Positions 57,127 through 64,000 of a stretch of 64,000 nucleotides of DNA are shown here, piece by piece; within the stretch, counting starts at the first letter, position 1, and every line of letters begins with the position of its first letter. The stretch is taken from the NCBI GenBank assembly GCA_003116975.1, contig BGKB01000183.1, forward strand, positions 62,001 through 126,000. Direction: 5' to 3'. This DNA is from Aurantiochytrium sp. KH105 (lineage: Eukaryota; Sar; Bigyra; Thraustochytrida; Thraustochytriidae). A program made the position numbers and the translations under genes. A model generated the notes under the pieces. The model was not told the DNA's origin and ran no database searches. It worked only from the letters and a program-made list of their open reading frames with translations.

Positions 57127-59508
57127 TCACTTTGATGATGACATGGCAGCATCCACTTGAGCATCCGACTTGGCAAGTTGCATCAGCAGATCAGACGTGA
57201 CCTCGACAAAGACGTGGGCAACATCATAGGACTTGTTGTAGGCATTGAAGCCGTGCGAACCCTCTCGCTGCGCTAGAATCTCTGGTGTAATTGTCTTCCA
57301 ATGGTCCGCCAGTACGATGCGCGCAAGATCAACCCAGGCCCAAAGAAAATCCTGTTCAAATTCCTCACGTGAAGGAATCTTTGCAGTCTTTGCCCCAAGT
57401 TCGTCAAAGGCTTTCATAAGAGCAGCATAGTACCCATCAACGAGAACCTTGTAATCGCGTAGACTTTCTGGTGTACAGCTGGCTGCAATGCTGTAGGCCA
57501 CATCCGTAGCAGCGAGACCGGAACCAGACCACTGAAAGTCGATGAGGCCGATCTCCTTTGTTTCCGCCTTGAAAAGAAAGTTGGGCGACTTAGAATCACC
57601 ATGGACGACAGTTTGCGGCTCACGTCGCGCAGGCTGCACTGGCTTGCCATCTTGATCGATCCCGTGCGTGCGAATCGAGGCTCCCACGGCCAAATCGCGC
57701 ACGACACTTCCAAGCCCGCGCACGTCCTCGGAGAATCCAAGACTTTTGTGAATACGAGCCCAATTTCCTTCAATCAGGTCGAGTTGGCCTTTGGGCTGCT
57801 GACCAAGATGCCAGTACGTACCCGTTTCCCAGAGATGCGGCGCCACATTGCGGCCAGGCGAGTCTTCGGGCGTTCCCTCAATCCAGTAAAACGCATGAAA
57901 CCGGGCAAGCGCCTCGAGTGTCAAAGCCAAGAGAGGCGTCGGGAGATACGGATACTGCTCCCATCCATCTTCCTTGCAAAGGTCTGGCAAGAAAATGCCA
58001 AAACGCGAGTCAAGAGGCACGTCAAAATGTGGGATGGAATCGATGCGGTACGGAAGCGCGAGACGCGGACAGCCCTGGGCAAGCTCGGCAAATCGTTTTG
58101 TGTCCGCTGCATTGAGAAAAGCGACCTCGACACCGGTGCTCTTGACGTCGCGCAAGAGCTTCATGGGTGTTGTCTTGCTTTTGAAAATGGCATACGGAAG
58201 CTCCCGAAGCGCCACACGCTTGTAAAAGACCGAGCCTGCGGGTGAGCAGCGAATGCGGCACGCTGCGCTTTGTTTGAAGCGGACGGCATCGGACTCGTTG
58301 ACGCGATACGAAGTCACCTCTCGCCCGAGCATCTTGCCAAAGTCCTGCGGCGTAAGTGGCTTCCCCTCCACGTCACGGACCATGTCGAGAGCTTGCGGCT
58401 CCTCGTCCTCGGCAACCTTGAGGCCGTAAAGGCGCGCAACCTCTGGCAGCGCTTGAATTCTCACTGCAAGTTCTTGATGTGTGCGGCCACCGCGCTCGGC
58501 AAAGCGAGGCCCAGTTGCCAGCACGCCAAGACGGTTTTGAAGCACCCGGCCTGGGCCACCAACATGCTCGATTGGGTGACCCGCGAGAGCCGTGAGCTTG
58601 GCGTCTTCGCTGAGGGCACCGAGAAGTGCCTCTGTGGCGCAAGAGTCCCAGAGGGAACTGGAAAGATTGAAGAGAGCTACGTCTGCTTGACCCGTGAGCA
58701 AACGAAGCACCTTGTTACCGCAACCACCGGCAGCGATCGTGCTCGCAGCCCCAATGCAGGCGACAGACTTTTGCAGCGCGGGCTCTTTCACAGTTGCTGA
58801 ACTCGCAAGCACCACCCCTTCCTCAGAGGCCCCGTCACCTTGCGTGGGCCGAGAGACAAAGTCATTGCTTGCTTCCATGTCGAGACCATGGAGTTTGCCG
58901 CCCACGACGCCGTACAAGCAATGTCCTGCAGCTTCGGAAGGGGTCTCGGCGGCCTTGCCAATCTTGCCGTCGTGAAAGGGCAATCCCATGACGCCAGCCA
59001 CGGGACGACCACGCCATGCGACGCCAATGAGAGTCTGGGAGCACATGATCCTACCCTCTACAAACTCGCGCGTGCCATCGACGGGGTCCACAAAGACGCA
59101 AACCTCGGCAAAGTCCGCGGGAAAGGCGTCAAATTCTGACTTCCCTCGCGGCGGTATTTCGAGATCGATCTCAGAGTCCTTGTTCAAGGTCGAAGTCGCA
59201 TCCAAAGTTGCACTGCTAGCGCTAGAGTCTGCTTTGTCTTCCGCCTCATCTTCGTCTTCTTCGCCAATAATTTCAATTTGCGGGAAGCTTGCGCGCAGGC
59301 CATCGACAATGACCTTTTGTGCGCGCTGGTCTGCGACGGTCAGATATGTTCTAGGATCTTCTGGGTCCTTGAGACTTGCGTCGAGCGTCTCTCCTTGTTC
59401 ACGACCTGCCTGCACCTTGCGTACCACCGCGCCGGCATCTTTGGCGAGCGCTACGCACCGCTTCACGAGCGCCTCGAGCGCAGCTCTGCCCTCATTTTCA
59501 TGCGCCAT
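57127..59508 (-). CDS. Inositol-monophosphatase-type phosphatase fused to an aminoglycoside/EcKL-type kinase
   Basis: The protein is 793 aa. Residues 1-345 match the lithium-sensitive phosphatase fold, nearest the 3'(2'),5'-bisphosphate nucleotidase group: E-E-D-E-D-E (metal site), F-V-D-P-V-D-G-T-R-E-F-V-E-G, then S-L-W-D-S-C-A-T-E-A-L-L. Residues about 390-780 form a phosphotransferase like the EcKL/CHK and APH families: catalytic V-V-H-G-D-S-K-S-P-N-F-L-F and metal-binding L-I-D-F-Q-W-S-G. The N-lobe F-Y-K-R-V is consistent with the ATP Lys. Both halves keep their catalytic residues. One polypeptide would therefore remove and add phosphate on small molecules; substrates are unknown. The gene converges with the BAR-like gene. 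Confidence 0.82.
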   Translation of the reverse strand: MAHENEGRAALEALVKRCVALAKDAGAVVRKVQAGREQGETLDASLKDPEDPRTYLTVADQRAQKVIVDGLRASFPQIEIIGEEDEDEAEDKADSSASSATLDATSTLNKDSEIDLEIPPRGKSEFDAFPADFAEVCVFVDPVDGTREFVEGRIMCSQTLIGVAWRGRPVAGVMGLPFHDGKIGKAAETPSEAAGHCLYGVVGGKLHGLDMEASNDFVSRPTQGDGASEEGVVLASSATVKEPALQKSVACIGAASTIAAGGCGNKVLRLLTGQADVALFNLSSSLWDSCATEALLGALSEDAKLTALAGHPIEHVGGPGRVLQNRLGVLATGPRFAERGGRTHQELAVRIQALPEVARLYGLKVAEDEEPQALDMVRDVEGKPLTPQDFGKMLGREVTSYRVNESDAVRFKQSAACRIRCSPAGSVFYKRVALRELPYAIFKSKTTPMKLLRDVKSTGVEVAFLNAADTKRFAELAQGCPRLALPYRIDSIPHFDVPLDSRFGIFLPDLCKEDGWEQYPYLPTPLLALTLEALARFHAFYWIEGTPEDSPGRNVAPHLWETGTYWHLGQQPKGQLDLIEGNWARIHKSLGFSEDVRGLGSVVRDLAVGASIRTHGIDQDGKPVQPARREPQTVVHGDSKSPNFLFKAETKEIGLIDFQWSGSGLAATDVAYSIAASCTPESLRDYKVLVDGYYAALMKAFDELGAKTAKIPSREEFEQDFLWAWVDLARIVLADHWKTITPEILAQREGSHGFNAYNKSYDVAHVFVEVTSDLLMQLAKSDAQVDAAMSSSK

Positions 59509-60304
59509 CTTCTGACTGTGATAACTCCGTCAGTGCAGTGAGCAACCGCGCGTAAGCACGCGATCGAACTTGTTCGCGCGCGCGAGTGTCGCGAGCTCGA
59601 GTCGACGCCGGGCCGCGGCTTCGCTCGCCTGTGTCGCCGACAATCTATTTATCTATCTTCGTCTCCCTTCCTCGTTGGCCTCGCCTTCGCGCTTTGCTTG
59701 TTGGCACCAACAACCGCAAATGATGCTATACTAATGCCTAGCAGGCCTACTTGTGCGTCATCCATCCTTGGCCGCTCGCTTGCTCACCGTCAACCCGTCA
59801 CCAAACTCCTCCAAACCTCGCTCAGCCGGGCGATCGTTCATCCAGCAGGCGAAGGCTTCCACGGGCAAGCAGGTCGTCTCAAGGCCGGCCCCACCAGCCT
59901 CTTAGGACTTTCGCAAGTCCATCGTTCTCCGTCTCGACGGGAGCGCTCTCGCGTTTCTCGCAACCGACCACGGCACATGGCCGCGGCGCATAACGCAGAG
60001 TATACGCGGGCGATCGGCAATTGGTTATAGCGAGACCGCAAGTGTGCGCGTGGCAGGAAACACGAGAATCGATCCCGCTGGCGGCACGTGCGCGCACCTG
60101 AAGTACGACCAGCTCGACTTTACGCGCGCGCCGAGAAGAAGTACGTATCCGTCCGGCAAGCGGGCAAACTCCTTTCCTCTCTCGAACGAAAGCAGAGACG
60201 CGCCGCGATCGTGCGTCGCGAGCAGCTGCAGGCCGCGACTCTCGCAGCGGCAGGAAGAGGAGAAGGAAAAGGAGGAGGAGTTCGCCGAGACGAGTGCGGA
60301 CACC
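59509..60304. other. Divergent region between the phosphatase-kinase and multi-pass membrane genes
   Basis: This is 800 bp. A plus-strand frame is open from 60044 into the next gene but has no ATG before 60305. No other feature is recognised. Confidence 0.5.
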
Positions 60305-61555
60305 ATGGCAAACATGAAGGCGCTGCACGCGGCGCTGACGACCGCGGCACTCGTCAACGCGCTGTGGACAGTACGCGTGGACTTGCGCTACTTTTATGGA
60401 TGGCAGGGCGGCGCGTGGATGTTCAAGTTCACGCATTGGTCCTTGACGGCAACGCTCACCTTTCTCCTTGTCTCGTTTGCAGATGTTCTCACGGGCTATG
60501 GCCTACTTGCTGCGCCGCGACGGTGGTGCCTTCTCACAAGCTCGGTGCTCGCCTTTGCGGTAGACTTTGGCTTTTTCGGTTTTATCTTTCCGAAGCGTCT
60601 CAAGGAAAAGGACCGCATCGAGCCCATCCTCACGGTGACTTCGGCGCACAAGCACGCCATCAACCTACTGTGGCTTCTCGCAGATGCCGGATCACATCCT
60701 GGCCCTTGGCCGGCGACGCCCCAGCTTTTGGCCGAAGTCGCAGTGTTTTCCTTTGTTGTGCCTGTGCTCATCACCGCTGCATTTTACCAATTGGCGAAAG
60801 TTGTCAAAGATGAGACACGAGGCGTGCGCTTGCTCGAATTTGTCGGAGTTCCGCTGCCAGAGCCTGAAGAGGAGCTCCCTCTCGATGCGAGAAAGCGAGG
60901 GAATATGACTGCGATTCCAGGTCAGTGGATTTACGGAAGCTTCAAGCACGACAAGCTCCGGACGCTCTTTCTCCTTTCCCCAGTGGTCTACGGACCTGTG
61001 ACCTTGGGCCTGCTGGGCGTTGCGCATCTCGCACTTTATGAGCACCCTGTGGTCGACATCGCGGTTTTGGCATTAATCACAGGTCTCACCCCGGCGCTCT
61101 ACCTTCCCGAGGTCTGGAAGCATCACCACGTGGAGATTCTGGACTATGGACGCGAGATTGGCGCGCAGATCAATAACATGATGATTGGTGGCAAGAACTT
61201 GACCGCGCGGCTGCTCGCATACTTTTCGCGAATTGATATGCCCGGTCGTCGCGAGGAGATCGCCCAAGGCGTGATTGGATTCGTGGAGATGGCCCGCAAT
61301 CTCGTCGAGATGGTGGTTGCGGATCTTACCGAATTCTACGAAGATTTGGACGTTACCCTCGAGGTGTTTCGAGAGGACCTGTTCGCGCAGGTCGCAACAT
61401 TCCAGGAAGGGTTTGAGGTTCAGGCTGAAGCACTGCGCGCGCGCATCAAGGACAGCGGTATGATACATCGCAAGAGTCACATGCGACGTCGCAGTAGCGC
61501 CCGCAGATCTCGTCAGCGGAGTGTTTCTTACGGCGAAGAGGACGAAACGTCATGA
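60305..61555 (+). CDS. Multi-pass membrane protein, possibly FAR-17a/AIG1-like, with amphipathic C terminus
   Basis: The protein is 416 aa from ATG 60305 in a CACCATGG context. About six hydrophobic segments fill residues 1-270. An early G-G-A-W-M-F-K-F-T-H-W-S-L segment and later H-K-H-A-I-N-L-L-W-L-L-A-D are reminiscent of FAR-17a/AIG1 (androgen-induced) hydrolases, but the match is weak. Residues 285-380 form amphipathic helices (M-A-R-N-L-V-E-M-V-V-A-D-L-T-E-F-Y-E-D-L) followed by an Arg/Ser-rich tail. The function is unknown. Confidence 0.6.
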   Translation: MANMKALHAALTTAALVNALWTVRVDLRYFYGWQGGAWMFKFTHWSLTATLTFLLVSFADVLTGYGLLAAPRRWCLLTSSVLAFAVDFGFFGFIFPKRLKEKDRIEPILTVTSAHKHAINLLWLLADAGSHPGPWPATPQLLAEVAVFSFVVPVLITAAFYQLAKVVKDETRGVRLLEFVGVPLPEPEEELPLDARKRGNMTAIPGQWIYGSFKHDKLRTLFLLSPVVYGPVTLGLLGVAHLALYEHPVVDIAVLALITGLTPALYLPEVWKHHHVEILDYGREIGAQINNMMIGGKNLTARLLAYFSRIDMPGRREEIAQGVIGFVEMARNLVEMVVADLTEFYEDLDVTLEVFREDLFAQVATFQEGFEVQAEALRARIKDSGMIHRKSHMRRRSSARRSRQRSVSYGEEDETS

Positions 61556-62014
61556 TGAATAAACGCAATATCTCCAGATCAACCCGAAGTGGAAAGCAAC
61601 CTTATGAACGATGCTTGTCAGCAGTGGAAATCGTAATTTGATATCAATTGAACATTTAGATCAAGAATCTGCAGAACTCAGTCCGTAAAAGACGGACTCG
61701 CATTCGTGCGATAGAAGCGCATTCCGTGCGAGAGGCGTTGGCTAACTGACTGGCCTGTACCCAAAATACAAAAGCTTGCGTGTATGTGTCCAGTAATCCG
61801 AGGATAATCCGAGGAAACCCATTGACAAGAGAGGGACGGGAAGAGAATCGAAAGCGCGTGGGGACGAAAATGAACTGTGTGTGTGTGAAAAGGAGAGGGG
61901 AGAGGAGAGGTGGAGAGGGAACAAGGTTGGAGAGGCGAATTGTGGAAGAGAGCCCACTGCAACAAAGCAGCGTGTTCTGCTCTGGACTTGAGACGTTGAC
62001 CTTGCTCGCCATTT
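61556..62014. other. Convergent intergenic region
   Basis: These are 3' flanks of two membrane-protein genes, with a GAGAGG-rich stretch at 61890-61925. No gene was seen. Confidence 0.6.
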
Positions 62015-63121
62015 CTACTTGGCCGTAGCATAGCTGAAAAGAAGGTCGCGACTCGCCCATGCCATCATGGCCGCAGTGGCGTTGCACGCCGTGATGATGG
62101 CATGCGAGACGCGAACGTCAAGACCGGCAATGAGACGTTTTCGCATGGCCGAGGAAAGCGTGACCCAGGAGAAAAGACAGGGTAGCGTGACGATACCCAT
62201 GAGGATGGCCCAGTCCGCAGAGCTCTCGTAGCCGGAGAGCTGGAAAAAGACGCCCGCAACGGCAAGAAGCGCTACAGCTCCAAGCGTGAGGTCGAGTACG
62301 AGGTCGCAGTGCGCAAAAAGCGCATGGTATGTGAAAGCGGTGCACATGGCGCCAGCCAACAACAGCGTGAGCTCCTTCCAGCCGAGGCTGTACACAGCAA
62401 AGACTCCCGCGAGCTGCAAGGCATAGCCAACCCAGAACCACCAATGCGAAAAGTGGTGGCCCGCCACAATGACCTCGTTCTCGTTCGTCACGACGACATC
62501 GGTGCGGCCCTTGAGCGTGCTGCGCAAGTTGGTGAAGAAGGTGCGCTCGATCGTGTCGCGCATTGCCAATAGGCAGAGCAGCACAAAGCCCATGCCATAC
62601 TTGGCCGCTTCCCAGGTAAAAAGCTCAAAGGAGAGCTTTTGCGTGGTTTCCGAAGCAATGTACATGGCCACCATGACCGTGCCAAAGGCGGTGGCGTAGT
62701 GCCAGAGAATGTGGTAGAACGCGTAGTTCTTGGACTCTGGCAGGTCGCTCGCGACAAAGAGGAAGATGAGCAACGGGAAACCCAGTGCGCACCCGCCAAT
62801 GTATGCCCAGTGCTGCTTCTGGACGGCATCAAAAAGCGCGACGACAGCCATGACAAAGAGCGCCGAGGCAAAGAGTGCGTCGAGCCACAGGTGCGATCTC
62901 TCCGCGTGCAAGTGGTACAGCGACGAGCCACCCGTGACGAAGACCAGGAGCACCGCCACGTCCCACACGCCCAGCCCCGCCGCGCACCCGCTCGCCACCA
63001 GGTACGCAGCGTTCGACCACATCACCTGATCGCCCCATGTCCGAAACTCCGGCCGCGCCGCGCCATCGTCCCGCGCGTCATCGCTCTTCGCGGCGGGGCC
63101 GCAGTACGCGCACGCCGCCAT
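62015..63121 (-). CDS. CREST-superfamily-like multi-pass membrane protein
   Basis: The protein is 368 aa with about nine hydrophobic segments. The first helices contain S-S-L-Y-H-L-H-A-E-R-S-H-L-W-L-D, and a later helix H-I-L-W-H-Y-A-T-A-F-G. A Ser, an Asp and an H-x-x-x-H pair placed this way are the metal-site pattern of CREST proteins (alkaline ceramidase, PAQR, Per1, TMEM8), putative membrane hydrolases. The closest overall feel is TMEM8/myomaker. Length and helix number exceed the seven-helix core, so two or more helices are additional. The call is from pattern only. Confidence 0.55.
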   Translation of the reverse strand: MAACAYCGPAAKSDDARDDGAARPEFRTWGDQVMWSNAAYLVASGCAAGLGVWDVAVLLVFVTGGSSLYHLHAERSHLWLDALFASALFVMAVVALFDAVQKQHWAYIGGCALGFPLLIFLFVASDLPESKNYAFYHILWHYATAFGTVMVAMYIASETTQKLSFELFTWEAAKYGMGFVLLCLLAMRDTIERTFFTNLRSTLKGRTDVVVTNENEVIVAGHHFSHWWFWVGYALQLAGVFAVYSLGWKELTLLLAGAMCTAFTYHALFAHCDLVLDLTLGAVALLAVAGVFFQLSGYESSADWAILMGIVTLPCLFSWVTLSSAMRKRLIAGLDVRVSHAIITACNATAAMMAWASRDLLFSYATAK

Positions 63122-63176
63122 CCTTCCGCCCGGTCCTCCTCCCTCCGCGCGAGAGGCTGCCGGGTCCGCGTCGATG

Positions 63177-63225
63177 TCTGTCTGCTCTGCTCTGCTCTGC
63201 TCTGCTCTGCTCTGCTCTGCTCTGC
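63177..63225 (-). repeat. (TCTGC)n pentamer array in the leader of the CREST-like gene
   Basis: About ten tandem copies lie 56-104 bases upstream of the ATG at 63121; this is the same pentamer as upstream of MsrB. Confidence 0.95.
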
Positions 63226-63498
63226 CCGCCTTTGCGCGGTCAGCCTCGCGCTTTTAGCAGCAGCAGCAGCAGCGCCGCCGCAGTAGCGATTTGCAATGAT
63301 GCGCTCGCCGCCCCGAGGCGCGGCAGCTCGCTCCCGTCCTGCTGCCGCTGCGCCTTCTGCGCGAATCGACCTCGACCTCGAGCCCAACCTCGAGGCGCCC
63401 CGAGCGGCGTGGACGCGCGGCCGGTCGCCGTGCGAAGGTCCGGGCTCTGCGCCTGCAAGCGAGAGCGTGCACGCCGCGGCTGTGAGCCCTGCCTCGCG

Positions 63499-63499
<1 letters not shown>

Positions 63500-63543
<44 letters not shown>

Positions 63544-63547
63544 GCAG
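63500..63547. repeat. (GCAA)n array
   Basis: About eleven tandem GCAA units; a related imperfect array lies at 6622-6680. Confidence 0.95.
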
Positions 63548-64000
63548 GGTGGTAGTACTACTGCCAAATCCGACCAAATCGGTTTTGCAAGTCGCCTACT
63601 ACGCACGAAGTGCTTGCTGCCGGCACCTCACGAGCGTTTGTTGGCCTTCCTTGCCAGGAGTGCTCGTACTTTCGAGACGCTGCTTCGTGCGGGCGGATGA
63701 CGCGGAGCCGCGGCCAACCACGGGCACCCCGTGCCGCCGGTGTGGACTGACAGTGATTCCGGTTTGCCCGTGCCGCTCGCGAGCCGAGCCGCTCCGAGCC
63801 TCGGGCGCGGGTCTCTCGGCAAGGTGTGTTCTGCCGTGCAAAGCAGGAGAGCGATCACCTCGCGCTCGTGCTGGGTCGCGTTCGCCGTTGTGCTGCAGCT
63901 GGGCCTGGCTGCTGTTTGTTGCTGCTGTTTGTTGCTCATTTGGCTGCCTGCTAGCCACCGCTCTCGGCGGCACGTGCGGCGGCCCAATCGACGAAAACGC

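Larger units (their letters stand above)
63122..64000. other. Region upstream of the CREST-like gene to the window end
   Basis: This holds the TCTGC array (63177-63225), a GCAG run near 63257-63275 and the GCAAG array (63500-63547). No supportable coding region was found; open frames are Arg/Ala/Ser-rich and compositional. A gene could begin beyond the window. Confidence 0.5.

Noticed and set aside
63500-63547. Regular short repeat that could suggest a CRISPR-like array
   Set aside because: It is an uninterrupted tetranucleotide microsatellite with no spacers, in a eukaryotic context.

Overview
This window is nuclear DNA of a GC-rich, gene-dense, intron-poor eukaryote. The gene content (NOP58, mitochondrial uL23, SPT4, kinesin, tubulin-tyrosine-ligase-like proteins, EF-hand/SAM and FN3 membrane proteins, secreted sulfatases, FYVE-like and RING/RBR-like fingers, a TIR relic) and the many unusual domain fusions fit a free-living stramenopile, most likely a thraustochytrid (Labyrinthulomycetes). 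That placement is an inference from style and gene content, not from a marker gene. About 23 protein genes lie on both strands in tight convergent and divergent pairs. Most are single-exon. Introns are visible in only four genes (uL23m, the LRR gene, the TPR-TTL gene, SPT4), all GT-AG.

Layout. 0-9 kb: 3' end of NOP58, a Yip1-like membrane protein, mitochondrial ribosomal protein uL23m, a capping-enzyme-type RNA triphosphatase homologue that has lost its catalytic Cys and carries a WW domain, an RCC1 propeller, a bHLH-like protein, and an MsrB methionine sulfoxide reductase with an in-frame TGA exactly at the catalytic Cys position (probable selenoprotein). 9-22 kb: a membrane-anchored double TTL protein, a small protein with a repeated LGD motif, a large unrecognised protein, and a leucyl/phenylalanyl-tRNA-protein transferase. 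22-29 kb: the most unusual locus. Eight 84-nt exons, each one leucine-rich repeat, are separated by introns that are themselves near-copies, and they feed into an ankyrin/SAM/coiled-coil/pseudokinase/RING-RBR protein. Next to it lies a decayed TIR-domain gene and a small fold-back element. 29-41 kb: TPR-TTL fusion, SPT4, a membrane-tethered methyltransferase, an unrecognised coiled-coil protein and two secreted sulfatases. 41.3-43.3 kb: a complete DDE transposon with 29-bp perfect terminal inverted repeats. 45-63 kb: a duplicated EF-hand/SAM/FN3 membrane protein with a STIM-like order, a kinesin-12-like motor, a DUF1244-MogA fusion, a BAR-like/poly-proline protein, a phosphatase-kinase fusion and two multi-pass membrane proteins.

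The genes do not form a single pathway. Recurrent themes are (a) inactive enzyme copies kept as likely regulatory domains (RNA triphosphatase, second TTL domain, kinase), (b) fusions of domains normally found separately, and (c) simple tetra-/pentanucleotide arrays sitting tens of bases upstream of start codons. Exact starts were chosen at ATG codons; several longer open frames begin only at TTG or GTG and were trimmed.
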